IMG/VR virus record: IMGVR_UViG_3300047356_000150
Coordinates: 1 to 34,406 of that record
Length of the DNA stretch: 34,406 bases
From: a virus
Direction: 5' to 3' (one strand)
Both the position numbers and the translations under genes were made by a program. The stretch's first letter is position 1, and each line of letters opens with the position of its first letter. Positions 6,361-13,952 of the stretch are shown here, one piece after another. The notes below the pieces were generated by a model, which did not search any database, was not told the DNA's origin, and saw only the letters and a list, made by a program, of their open reading frames with translations.

Positions 6361-7986
6361 TTAGTGTCCGAAGCCTGCTGTGGCGTCATCGGTGTCCTCG
6401 AAGAGAGGGTTAGTGTCCTCTGAGAGACGGCAGGTCTCTTTGTCATAAAGCAGGTTACAAGCTACGCCTGTCTCACCGCTGAAACGGTTCTTAAGAACAC
6501 GCAGGGTTGTCCTGTTACGGTTCTCTACGTCTTGCTGGTTGCGCTCTAAGCCAATGCACATATCGGACAACTGAGCGATAGCAGCAGAGCCTCGGAGTTG
6601 TGCTAGGGATGTCGCTGCGCCTTCCTCGTGTCCTTTTCCTTCAGGGCGCTTGAGGTGGCTAACAAGAACAACACCAATCTTAGTCTCTTCTACAAGAGCA
6701 CGTAGCTTGGTCATTGTGTTGTCGATCATGCGGCGCTCGTCACCATCACCCATACCAGATACAATGATAGAGAGGTGATCCAGAACCACGTAGTCTACAT
6801 CCATAGCCTTAGCCATGTAGCGGATGTGTCCAAGTAGGTTGTCACTGTCTAGGGAACCCCAGTGGTCATACAGGTAGAAGCGACCTGAGCCGACTGTCTT
6901 CTTGTAAGCCTCGTTGTATTTAGCATCTGGCTCGAAGGGCTCTAGGTGTAACGGCTTGGACATCTCCAGACCAATGATGCCGTTAGCGGTGCGCTCAATG
7001 GATTCCTCAAGGGCGATGTAACCAAGCTTACGATCAGTAGTCTTGAGGACGTGGAGTGCAATCTCTTTACATACAGCCGACTTGCCAATGCCAGAGCCAG
7101 CACAGAAGGTAACAATCTCACCTTTACGAAGTCCGTGAGTGAGCGAGTTAAGTCCATAGTAAGGATAGGGGATACTATCGTTTTCCTTGGGGACAGTAAG
7201 ACGGTCATACAACTCAGTACCATCTACAATGTCATCGGGACGCCATACCTTAGCGTTCCAGAAAGCTTGGATAACTTCTTCTCCTTTGTTAGCTAGAAGC
7301 ATTTCGTTCGGGTCTTTCATAGACAACCGAGCGATCTTACAGGTGCCAGCAGGAAGGATGTGGGCTACGCTCTCAGCCGCTTCACGTCCTGCCTTGTCTT
7401 CGTCAAACATAACAACGACCTCCTGCCACGAGGAGAGCCATTCGAGTTGCTTCTTAAAGATTGTCTTAGCTGACTGAGCGCCACTAGGAAGTGATACTAC
7501 TGGCCACTTGTTACCTTGGAGTTGGCTAACGGTAAGGCAATCAATCTCACCTTCAGTGATGACTAGCTTCTTACCGCCATTGGGCCACAAGTTCTGACCA
7601 AAGAAATAATTAGGAGAGCCGTTACAGTGAAAGCTCTTGTCTGCAAAGCGATACTTCTGAGCTACCTGTGTGCCATCTAGGTTTCGATAGTTAGCAACGT
7701 GACAAGGCTTACCGTTAAGTTCTCCGATTTGATAACCATATTTTACGCACGTGTCCTTGTTGATGCCACGTGGGGCGATGTCCATGAACTGTCCGTTTAC
7801 GAATCCTAAGGGTGATACATTTTCCATTTTTGTGTGTTGTGTTGGTGTGTTTGTTTTGTCTCTGTTCGGTGTGAATGTACCGCAGGAATAACACTTGGTG
7901 CTTCCGTCAGAGTTGTGTGTGAGTGCATCGCTGCTTCCGCAGTCGGGGCAAGGTTGGTGTGTGGCTACTGCCTCTAAATCGTCCAT
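6361..7986 (-). CDS. DNA primase-helicase, T7 gp4-like
   Basis: A bifunctional replication protein of about 541 residues. From the chosen ATG at 7986 it begins MDDLEAVATHQPCPDCGSSD and gives a Cys4 zinc site (CPDC...CYSC) as in T7 gp4A. Then comes a Toprim-like primase core with ITEGEIDCLTV near 146 and VVVMFDEDKAGREAA, and a RecA-type helicase with Walker A GSGIGKSAVCK near 299, Walker B YVVLDHLSIIVSG near 403, and LRGSAAIAQLSDMCIG near 470. The frame is open upstream to 8163, but that part overlies gp3 in another frame and is not gp4-like. The start overlaps the endonuclease stop by 13 nt. An internal ATG at 7827 has its own CA-rich leader (see findings). Confidence 0.95.
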   Translation of the reverse strand: MDDLEAVATHQPCPDCGSSDALTHNSDGSTKCYSCGTFTPNRDKTNTPTQHTKMENVSPLGFVNGQFMDIAPRGINKDTCVKYGYQIGELNGKPCHVANYRNLDGTQVAQKYRFADKSFHCNGSPNYFFGQNLWPNGGKKLVITEGEIDCLTVSQLQGNKWPVVSLPSGAQSAKTIFKKQLEWLSSWQEVVVMFDEDKAGREAAESVAHILPAGTCKIARLSMKDPNEMLLANKGEEVIQAFWNAKVWRPDDIVDGTELYDRLTVPKENDSIPYPYYGLNSLTHGLRKGEIVTFCAGSGIGKSAVCKEIALHVLKTTDRKLGYIALEESIERTANGIIGLEMSKPLHLEPFEPDAKYNEAYKKTVGSGRFYLYDHWGSLDSDNLLGHIRYMAKAMDVDYVVLDHLSIIVSGMGDGDERRMIDNTMTKLRALVEETKIGVVLVSHLKRPEGKGHEEGAATSLAQLRGSAAIAQLSDMCIGLERNQQDVENRNRTTLRVLKNRFSGETGVACNLLYDKETCRLSEDTNPLFEDTDDATAGFGH

Positions 7987-8351
7987 TCGTGTGGGAGCTT
8001 TTTCTCGCACCACAGGAACCCGTGTTTGTCGCACCAGTCCCCATAGGTGGTCTTGCTCTTTTTGCTTAGTGTGTTTGATGCTCGTTGGAATACAAAGCGG
8101 ATGTCGAGGTCGGGGTGTGCTTCCCTCACTCGTAGGTGCTTGGTTCGGTCTGACGCTATCCAATAGCCCTTTACCTCCAGTATGATTCCATTATCTAAAA
8201 CGAAGTCTGGCGTGTATTTGCAGACCTTCGTGTAATCCAGTTTCATCGACTCGTAAGAGTGGGTAACCCCCGCCGCATTTAAGGCGGAGGCTACTGTCTC
8301 TTCGAACTTCGAACGGAACTTAGAACGGCGCGTTGGACGTTTCCGCTTCAT
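7974..8351 (-). CDS. Endonuclease I / Holliday junction resolvase, T7 gp3-like
   Basis: A 125-residue resolvase of the PD-(D/E)xK fold that cuts branched DNA and helps degrade host DNA. The catalytic pattern is clear: SKFEETVASALN with the first Glu near 16, CKYTPDFVLDNG near 45, and ILEVKGYW near 58. The later HLRVREAHPDLDIRFVFQ and TTYGDWCDKHGF...LPHEWTI follow T7 gp3, including the SYGEFCEKHGI and IPAEWI region. It lacks the basic C-terminal tail of T7 gp3. The ATG at 8351 overlaps the SSB 3' end by 32 nt; no other start gives the family N-terminus. It overlaps gp4 by 13 nt at its 3' end. Confidence 0.95.
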   Translation of the reverse strand: MKRKRPTRRSKFRSKFEETVASALNAAGVTHSYESMKLDYTKVCKYTPDFVLDNGIILEVKGYWIASDRTKHLRVREAHPDLDIRFVFQRASNTLSKKSKTTYGDWCDKHGFLWCEKKLPHEWTI

Positions 8352-8922
8352 CAGCTACTTCGAATGCGTCATTGAGGGATTCACCGCTACCTACGTAGCC
8401 GTCTGCTTCAGCACCAAAGCCGAAGGAGCTGTCACCACCACCGTACTCAATCAGGTCGAGTACCTGTACTGCACGGAGACGCAGGGTGTATCCGAAGCCC
8501 TGACTTGGAACGAACCAAGTGTTGATCTCAACTGCCATCTTTAAGGTAGAACCGCTACCAATCTTAGGCATGTCGATCTTCTTACCTTGGCTGTCTACTG
8601 CTGCAATGGTGAACTCAAGAGTTCCCTTTGACTTAGTATGTACCTTAGCTTTCTGCTTCGCATAGATCTCGTGGTCACCCTCATCGTTAATACGGAGAGG
8701 AGACGACGCAGCCATGCGGATCTTGTCTTTACCTTGGCGACTGCACTCTTCCTTGTAAGCGGCATCAAGCTTCGGCTTTACGATTGCCTCGAAAGCTTTG
8801 AAGTCACCTTCACTTACGTGGAGCTTACAGCTATAAACGCCATCTTCATCAAACTTGGTGTCTGGTGTGTCGATGCGTGGCCATACTGCTTTACCTTTTG
8901 GTGTTGTTATTACTTTACTCAT
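8320..8922 (-). CDS. Single-stranded DNA-binding protein, T7 gp2.5-like
   Basis: A 200-residue SSB that coats single strands and coordinates polymerase and helicase. It begins MSKVITTPKGKAVWPRIDTPDTKF, contains the OB-fold strands GVYSCKLHV...DFKAFEAIVKP and a GFGYTLRLRAVQVLDLIEYGGG segment, and ends in an acidic tail closing with an aromatic residue (EVADEAETSNAPF). An acidic tail ending in Phe is the hallmark of gp2.5, where it contacts gp4 and gp5. It is first in the replication block after RNA polymerase. The start follows AGTAAAACAAA, A-rich with no SD. Confidence 0.93.
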   Translation of the reverse strand: MSKVITTPKGKAVWPRIDTPDTKFDEDGVYSCKLHVSEGDFKAFEAIVKPKLDAAYKEECSRQGKDKIRMAASSPLRINDEGDHEIYAKQKAKVHTKSKGTLEFTIAAVDSQGKKIDMPKIGSGSTLKMAVEINTWFVPSQGFGYTLRLRAVQVLDLIEYGGGDSSFGFGAEADGYVGSGESLNDAFEVADEAETSNAPF

Positions 8923-8975
8923 TTTGTTTTACTATTACCTGTTATCGGTGGTTTTACTAATCAGCCAGCAGAGTG

Positions 8976-11396
8976 CTAACTGAAGAAATACGTGCTATTT
9001 TTAATTTGGGAGATGTCAGCAGTGCCATATTCTGGCGGCTCAGGAAGTTCTAATCCCGATTGCTGTTCTAATTGATGTTTCCAATCCCGAAGGAGGTCAA
9101 CACTAAAGGTAGAAATAAACACATCTCGCAAACTTTTACTTAAAGCTTCGCATCCTGTAGCGTGTGTTCCGTAGCTGTCGTGGATAAATGCAAAGTCATA
9201 GATTCCTTCCTCTTTGTTGGCTTTGATGATTGTCTTGTGGAGAGCCGCAGCATCTAGTGAGTGAACAAAGTTAGGGCTCACTCCGTTACGCTGGCGTACC
9301 TTGGAAAGCTTATCGTCATTCTCACGGAAACGAATGTGAGTAGCTGTTCCGCTAATCCAAGTCTTGATGTTCTTACTCGTGAAGTTGAAATACTGCTGGT
9401 GAACAGGGAAGCCACTAGGAGTAACCCAAGACACAGGTAGTTCAGCCTCAGTAAGTATAGCGGCACAATCTTGGAACCACTTCATACATTCCTTAGGCTT
9501 CTCTAGGACACTCTCGATACCCTTCCAGACGGCTTTAGCAAGCACGTGAATGGCAAGGTACTTCTCCTTCTCATCAAAGGGTCTGGTGCGTCCCTCACCG
9601 TGTATCTGGTCTTCATACCAGTCAGAGATATACAAGCGATTACTGTATTCGGTAAGACCATACGAGTAACACATAACGGGTCTCTTGGTTGTCTTACGGT
9701 CGATACCAAAGTTGACCCAAGCATTAGAGATAGCATCACCAGTCTCTGCTTGTGCTTTAAGGATAACCTCCGCTTGTTTTGCGACCACCCCGTAGATGTC
9801 CGCTGGTGTGTCTGTAGGTAACACATTCGTAGCAGTCATCCCGTAGGGGTCACGGGTAAGCATAGAAAGAATCTGGAGTCCGTTATTGGTGGCATCCATA
9901 TTCACTGGGAGGAAGGTATCTAGCTTACCCGTGTTCTGTAGCGTTGCCCATTCAAAGCACCACGCAAGGAATTGCCAAGGGTCACCCGCTTCTGTCCATA
10001 GTAGCTCCTTGGTAGGGTTAGCTGCGATACGGATAGCGTCCTTGGAAAAGTTCTCAGCCCACTCAGCACGTTTGTCGAGTGTGACTTTATCGTAGCCCCA
10101 AGTGTTAGCACCTTGAATAGCTAACCACTTGCGGTCTGTTGCTGTCTTAATACGTTGAGGTCTAGCAAACCGAAGCAACCCACGGCACATATCAGGGCCT
10201 TGGATACCTAGGAAGGCAGGGATGTTATATACACGACCTCGGAAGTCGCAGTGAGATGGATAGAAGAACCGACTATCTGTAAGCTTCTCTGCTAGGTAAA
10301 GCACCTTGGCTACCAACAGGCGTCTTGAGCGTGTGCTCATGTTACGCTTGTGAACACCTGAGGCCATCGTACGCCACTGGAGGTTACTTAGTTTGTTTTC
10401 GTGGAAGTCGTCAGGGATGTCAGGCATCACCTCATCGTCACGACTAGGAAGCCCACCGACCTTTACGGAGTTCTTCCAAGCCCACTGCATTGTCTTCAGG
10501 ACTTCTTCGTTAATCTTCCAAGGTGTCTGCTGGATAAGGTTACAAGCCTCCATAGGCTCTTCAATCTTACCTTCGATGCCTCGGAGGAAGTCCATGTTGG
10601 TTGACTTGATGAATGGAAGCTTTGGGAGGTCTGTCTCTTCTGTCTTGTAGCCACCTTCCCATACGTTCTTCCACTCCATCGGTGTATCCACTGTAGGTAG
10701 CCAGAAGGGGCTTATGATTTCCTTGTGGTAGTTGAACTCATCAATCCACTTGAGAGTCTCTGGGGAGGCTGTGACGTACCTTGTAGGGTTGCGTCTGCCT
10801 GTATCAGTAATGAACCTGTACTCAATAATCCCTGTGACATCCCGAAGGAGTTCTACAAGGTTAAGTCCTGTTGCTGCTATGTCTCTACGTGTCCAAGACG
10901 GGATCTCTTCCATGAGCCCTTTTTCTACCTCGTGCTTGGTACTTAGACGGATGTGGTTCTTGGTAGCTTGCCAGCCACTCTTACGGGTAGCCCCTAGAAC
11001 AATCCCTTCACCCTTAGGGTTGTTGCGTACGAGGTGCTCGGAGCGACGCTGGTAGTCGATGACGTTGCCCACCTTGGTACACATAGCGGTCATCTTAGAG
11101 TTCTGTGTAAGCTGGTCTAAAACAGTACGGATAACAAGGAACCCAATCTTCTCGGAGGGCATCTCTAGGAGGTCTAGTTGCCACCGTGCATTGTTCTTAA
11201 ATCCACGCCACTTTGTTTTTACGTCATCAATAGCCTTGATATATGAAGGTAACGCACCACGTATTAAACGCTGACCATAAGATGTCTCACTCTCCATACC
11301 ACGAGCACGTGCTCCCTCTACCTTATTACGGTAGCGTCCCACGCCTACGGTGGTCATGTCAGTGTTGAGTTCGTCTTGGGTGAGCTGCGTGTCCAT
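8976..11396 (-). CDS. Single-subunit RNA polymerase, T7 gp1-like
   Basis: A phage RNA polymerase of about 806 residues (T7 is 883) that transcribes middle and late genes. Landmarks include DFRGRVYNIPAFLGIQGPDMC near 385; motif A PVNMDATNNGLQIL near 500 with the first catalytic Asp; motif B RKTTKRPVMCYSYGLTEYSN near 570 with the conserved Lys, Arg and Tyr-Gly; FVHSLDAAALH; and motif C FAFIHDSYGTHA near 740 with the second catalytic Asp. The C-terminus ends in aromatic residues (YFFS), as in T7 (DFAFA). I choose ATG 11396; an in-frame TTG lies two codons upstream at 11402. A repeated TGACAAAT box stands directly before the start, so its expression may be controlled there. Confidence 0.97.
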   Translation of the reverse strand: MDTQLTQDELNTDMTTVGVGRYRNKVEGARARGMESETSYGQRLIRGALPSYIKAIDDVKTKWRGFKNNARWQLDLLEMPSEKIGFLVIRTVLDQLTQNSKMTAMCTKVGNVIDYQRRSEHLVRNNPKGEGIVLGATRKSGWQATKNHIRLSTKHEVEKGLMEEIPSWTRRDIAATGLNLVELLRDVTGIIEYRFITDTGRRNPTRYVTASPETLKWIDEFNYHKEIISPFWLPTVDTPMEWKNVWEGGYKTEETDLPKLPFIKSTNMDFLRGIEGKIEEPMEACNLIQQTPWKINEEVLKTMQWAWKNSVKVGGLPSRDDEVMPDIPDDFHENKLSNLQWRTMASGVHKRNMSTRSRRLLVAKVLYLAEKLTDSRFFYPSHCDFRGRVYNIPAFLGIQGPDMCRGLLRFARPQRIKTATDRKWLAIQGANTWGYDKVTLDKRAEWAENFSKDAIRIAANPTKELLWTEAGDPWQFLAWCFEWATLQNTGKLDTFLPVNMDATNNGLQILSMLTRDPYGMTATNVLPTDTPADIYGVVAKQAEVILKAQAETGDAISNAWVNFGIDRKTTKRPVMCYSYGLTEYSNRLYISDWYEDQIHGEGRTRPFDEKEKYLAIHVLAKAVWKGIESVLEKPKECMKWFQDCAAILTEAELPVSWVTPSGFPVHQQYFNFTSKNIKTWISGTATHIRFRENDDKLSKVRQRNGVSPNFVHSLDAAALHKTIIKANKEEGIYDFAFIHDSYGTHATGCEALSKSLRDVFISTFSVDLLRDWKHQLEQQSGLELPEPPEYGTADISQIKNSTYFFS

Positions 11397-11405
11397 AGTC
11401 AATTT

Positions 11406-11424
11406 ATTTGTCAGTGATTTGTCA
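11406..11424 (+). repeat. 19-bp box, copy 1 (ATTTGTCAGTGATTTGTCA)
   Basis: This box consists of two ATTTGTCA units 11 bp apart (about one helical turn). An exact 19-base copy occurs in opposite orientation at 16515-16533, and a near copy at 11644-11661. The box lies 10 bp upstream of the RNA polymerase ATG on the transcribed side. Confidence 0.8.
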
Positions 11425-11446
11425 CCTAAGCAAATAAATACTTAGG
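11425..11446. terminator. CCTAAG-N10-CTTAGG hairpin
   Basis: Perfect 6-bp arms around a 10-nt AT-rich loop, directly adjoining the 19-bp box ahead of RNA polymerase. There is no U-tract, so it is weak as an intrinsic terminator. It may instead be a binding site or leader hairpin. Arms of the same sequence in reverse order (CTTAGG-N9-CCTAAG) recur at 16200-16220. Confidence 0.35.
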
Positions 11447-11662
11447 AACAAAACGGATAAGTGTTTGTTTAAAAATGCTTATATTTCAATAGGGTTACGG
11501 CTAGAGGTGACAATAAAGACATTTACTATCCCATGAGCAATATCTTAACTTTTTTTGAAGCTATGTCAACGTATTGATTTGCAACGATAATTTCTTTTAA
11601 TTGTCACCTCGCACTTTCCTTTGTTTTAGCTATTTTGACAAACTTTGTCAGCGATTTGTCAC

Positions 11663-12031
11663 CTAATTCCCGTAGTGATCCTCGAAACACACAGGGCAGA
11701 GACCCTTGAGGTACACATCGGGCTTATCGCAGAAGGCACAACGCTCCTTCGATTCGGTTAGTGGTTTGGTTAATGATTCAGGTATGCCTTTCTTTACGCC
11801 TGTGCTGTCCTCATAATAAAGAACGTCACCATCTGCATTACGCTTCCACTTCTGCCAGAAGCCATTACTGTCTTCGTGGTAAGTTGGCCGCCCCTTGACA
11901 TCACGCTCGTACCTCTCCCAGTAGTCGTCACAGTCCTCGAAGTAGGTGACTCTGTCATTGGCTTCCATAATCTCGATAGGGAACGCACAATCAATCCCTA
12001 GTTCTGTTAGTGTGTCGCTTAGTGGTTTCAT
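11663..12031 (-). CDS. YEDSDG-repeat protein with C-terminal zinc ribbon (paralogue 1)
   Basis: A 122-residue protein starting MKPLSDTLTELGIDCAFPI. Its body holds three repeats of about 20 residues with the theme tYyEDsdGyWxKwxxdadGrp (VTYFEDCDDYWERYERD, PTYHEDSNGFWQKWKRN, VLYYEDSTGVKKG). The C-terminus adds a small Cys4 zinc ribbon, CAFCDKPDVYLKGLCPVC. It is a clear paralogue of the gene at 12262-12585: the first 35 residues are nearly identical and DNA similarity is obvious, indicating tandem duplication with the 75-residue gene between them. Function unknown. Similar W/Y-rich ED-repeats occur in scattered phage proteins. Its stop overlaps a TGTCACC box. Confidence 0.8.
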   Translation of the reverse strand: MKPLSDTLTELGIDCAFPIEIMEANDRVTYFEDCDDYWERYERDVKGRPTYHEDSNGFWQKWKRNADGDVLYYEDSTGVKKGIPESLTKPLTESKERCAFCDKPDVYLKGLCPVCFEDHYGN

Positions 12032-12037
12032 AGTGTT

Positions 12038-12265
12038 CTATTTCCACTCCCATTCGTTACGATACTTACGAACAACTTTTACAAGGTCGTCCCATTCGTC
12101 CCAGTCGAGGGAGATTTTAGCACTGTCGTTTTGAGAGTCGTTTCCGTATATGATTAGGAAAGAACCAGAGGCTTCATCATCGACGCCGACTTGGACGCTA
12201 TTGAAGATTGGATTCCAGTCGAGACTAGCTGACTTGATGCTTACTTTTATTGGTATTGTTTTCAT
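12038..12265 (-). CDS. Hypothetical early protein, 75 aa
   Basis: A small acidic protein (MKTIPIKVSIKSASLDWNP start; SLDWDEWDDLVKVVRKYRNEWEWK end) of predicted beta then alpha character. No domain is recognised. It overlaps the 3' end of the upstream repeat gene by 4 nt and is followed closely by the second repeat gene, so it lies inside the duplicated unit and is probably co-transcribed. The Trp-rich acidic C-terminal helix could be a protein interaction surface; that is speculation. Confidence 0.75.
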   Translation of the reverse strand: MKTIPIKVSIKSASLDWNPIFNSVQVGVDDEASGSFLIIYGNDSQNDSAKISLDWDEWDDLVKVVRKYRNEWEWK

Positions 12266-12585
12266 AGTGCTTTTAGTTTGTATTTAATTCCGTCAACCTC
12301 GATTACCTTACCTTCGCAGGTCTTAGATGACTTAGGTGTTCCTTTCTTTACGCCCTTGCTGTCCTCGTAGTAAGTTGGACGACCATTGGCGTCGTATTCA
12401 TACTTACACCAATAGCCATCGCTGTCCTCATAGTAGGTCTGTTCACCATTGGTATCATACTCATACTTACGACAGAAGCCATCACAGTCCTCGAAGTAGG
12501 TCACTCTGTCATTGGCTTCCATAATCTCGATAGGGAAGCTGAATGCAATCCCTAGTTCCGTTAGTGTGTCACTTAGTTTTTTCAT
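12262..12585 (-). CDS. YEDSDG-repeat protein (paralogue 2)
   Basis: A 107-residue protein starting MKKLSDTLTELGIAFSFPI, paralogous to the gene at 11663-12031. It contains three successive units: VTYFEDCDGFCRKYEYDTNG, QTYYEDSDGYWCKYEYDANG and PTYYEDSKGVKKG. It lacks the zinc ribbon and ends with a short basic segment (KVIEVDGIKYKLKAL). The repeats are close at DNA level, so unequal recombination may have changed repeat number. Function unknown; the motif vaguely recalls YD-type beta repeats. The next upstream feature is a 160-bp non-coding gap with two hairpins after the integrase. Confidence 0.8.
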   Translation of the reverse strand: MKKLSDTLTELGIAFSFPIEIMEANDRVTYFEDCDGFCRKYEYDTNGEQTYYEDSDGYWCKYEYDANGRPTYYEDSKGVKKGTPKSSKTCEGKVIEVDGIKYKLKAL

Positions 12586-12645
12586 AGTGCTTAGTTGCCC
12601 GCCCCCGAAATCAACCCTTGTTTAACTTTGAGTGCGTGAGTTTAT

Positions 12646-12675
12646 GTGTCCTCAGATGTAATTAAATGAGGACAC
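12646..12675. terminator. Hairpin GTGTCCTCA / TGAGGACAC downstream of integrase
   Basis: Perfect 9-bp inverted repeat with a 12-nt AT-rich loop in the gap between integrase and the repeat genes. It could end or attenuate integrase transcripts in either direction; no strong U-tract follows on the minus strand, so factor-dependent termination or RNA processing is equally possible. Confidence 0.5.
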
Positions 12676-12693
12676 GTTGTTGGTTAGTGTATC

Positions 12694-12726
12694 CCCTAGC
12701 GTTGTAGTCTAGCTACGGCTGTAGGG
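12694..12726. other. Second imperfect hairpin after integrase
   Basis: CCCTA (12694-12698) pairs with TAGGG (12722-12726), and an inner GTAG/CTAC pair surrounds a short TCTAG loop. It begins about 18 bp past the integrase stop. Together with 12646-12675 it gives two stem-loops in one 160-bp gap, which is also a place where an attachment site could be sought. Confidence 0.4.
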
Positions 12727-12743
12727 AATAATCGAAGCAGTGC

Positions 12744-13766
12744 TTAGTGTATGTGAGATTGTTGAAGGGCGTTCCTTGCGTCAAGCATATTAGTGGGAGT
12801 AAGCTTAGCGTACCTCAAGGTCATCTCAAAGTTACGGTGACCCATCCACTCTTTGACGATTTGGAGAGGCACGTTACGCTGCACTAATCTCGACGCGCAG
12901 GTATGCCTTGTAAGATAGAACACAAAGTCCTTGTCGGCGGTTTCGTTAAGTGCTTCCCGTATGAACTTCCAAGTGCTCGCTATCTTAGCTTCGGTGAACC
13001 TAGCAAATGGGAACTGTTCATCCGATAAAGCAAGGTAAGCCTTGTAAGCCCTCTCGGTGAGCCAGATGGTGCGCGGATAGTTGTTCTTGGTCTTGCTCAG
13101 ATCAACCAACCAGCCGTGCTCAGGATCTTCTCTCACGGCGGTTTGCGGTATATGACGAGCCTCTATAGGTCGCATACCTGTATCAATTTGCCATTCAAAG
13201 AACCTCGCGAAGTCATCCCTTCCAGAGGCTTCGAGCGCGTCCACGATCTCATACTCTTCTTCTTCTGTAAGGAACCTCATGCGAGTGTTGGAGAGCTTCT
13301 TCTGTTCTATCTTAGGCTTGTGTGTAAGGAACCCACGGTCTACCCCGAAGGTGAGGATCTTAGACAGGCAAGATAGGCGGCGGTTTATAGTAGCCTTTGC
13401 CAGCCCCTTCTTCTCTAGGGCAAAGATGAGGGTGTCCACTGCCGCAACGTCTAGCTGAGAGACGTCATAGCCTTGTCCATAGTGATCAAGAACAATCTTT
13501 ACGTTGGAACGCATGGTGCTTTCGTTGGCGGTTCCCTCCCAATAACGTATCATCGTCTTGTCGGCTAGCTCGCCTAATGTGATGAAGTCACCTGTGCCTT
13601 CCAAGAGTTCCGTGTAGGGTATCCCTAGGCGTATTCTCTTTTTTAGCTCTGACTCCCACGCGGCTGCTTCCTCATAGGTAGGCCATTGGCGGCGGTATCT
13701 TACGCCTTTGACCATGAAGTCAGCCATGAACTTGTTGTCGTTTTTCCCACTCTTTCTTATACTCAT
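12744..13766 (-). CDS. int: Tyrosine site-specific integrase
   Basis: A 340-residue phage integrase. The N-terminal arm-binding-like part (residues 1-60, KFMADFMVKGVRYRRQWPTY) is followed by a SAM-like core-binding domain (about 65-155), then the catalytic domain. Catalytic residues visible are Arg in DTGMRPIEARH near 198, a Lys in the TKNNYPR strand near 225, the HTCASRL box near 287 (His-x-x-Arg), WMGHRNFEMT near 309, and the nucleophile Tyr in LRYAKLTP near 318. All are present, so it should be active. It lies in the early region upstream of RNA polymerase, as in other integrase-bearing T7-like phages. No SD; the leader has ACACACACAC. Three AAACCGCC octamers lie in the gene. Confidence 0.96.
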   Translation of the reverse strand: MSIRKSGKNDNKFMADFMVKGVRYRRQWPTYEEAAAWESELKKRIRLGIPYTELLEGTGDFITLGELADKTMIRYWEGTANESTMRSNVKIVLDHYGQGYDVSQLDVAAVDTLIFALEKKGLAKATINRRLSCLSKILTFGVDRGFLTHKPKIEQKKLSNTRMRFLTEEEEYEIVDALEASGRDDFARFFEWQIDTGMRPIEARHIPQTAVREDPEHGWLVDLSKTKNNYPRTIWLTERAYKAYLALSDEQFPFARFTEAKIASTWKFIREALNETADKDFVFYLTRHTCASRLVQRNVPLQIVKEWMGHRNFEMTLRYAKLTPTNMLDARNALQQSHIH

Positions 13767-13842
13767 CTTCTATTCTTTCGTGTGTGTGTCTGTTTGGGTA
13801 GTACATTATTGCATAAATGCGTTTTGTGAATCCTCCCTTTAG

Positions 13843-13870
13843 ATATTCAAATCTTCGATTCTTTGAATAT
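13843..13870. other. Inverted repeat ATATTCAAA / TTTGAATAT upstream of integrase
   Basis: A perfect 9-bp inverted repeat with a 10-nt loop lies about 80 bp upstream of the integrase start, within a 186-bp gap (13767-13952). The gap also has a GCACGTGC palindrome (13895-13902) and GCATAAATGC. These could be a terminator for the preceding early gene, an operator for the integrase, or part of an attachment site; the sequence does not decide. Confidence 0.4.
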
Positions 13871-13952
13871 GTTTGAGCTAACCTATCTTTCTAGGCACGT
13901 GCATCAAGTGCAACAGAAGGTATCATTTTGCGACATACTGCCTCATGTGATG

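Larger units (their letters stand above)
11397..11662 (-). promoter_or_regulatory. Intergenic control region upstream of RNA polymerase with TGACAA/TTGTCA boxes
   Basis: A 266-bp AT-rich gap between the zinc-ribbon repeat gene and RNA polymerase. It contains four related sites. Two long tandem boxes in the same orientation lie at 11406-11427 and 11644-11664 (TTTGTCAGYGATTTGTCACCTAA). Two shorter ones form an inverted pair: GAGGTGACAATAAA at 11504-11517 and TTTTAATTGTCACCTC at 11595-11610. A CCTAAG/CTTAGG hairpin lies at 11425-11446. No gene is visible. The arrangement suits repressor operators, integrase arm sites, or both. The second long box overlaps the stop of the upstream gene, the first nearly touches the RNA polymerase start. 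Confidence 0.6.

Noticed and set aside
7987-8163. N-terminal extension of primase-helicase
   Set aside because: It overlies endonuclease I in another frame and has no gp4-like sequence; the zinc site appears just after ATG 7986.
10725-11274. Plus-strand frames opposite RNA polymerase
   Set aside because: They are antisense shadows of a strongly conserved coding region, with no leader or homology.
13820-13850. attP core from tRNA (TGAATCCTCCCTTT)
   Set aside because: Resembles a tRNA 3' half only loosely; without a host match it cannot be called an attachment site.
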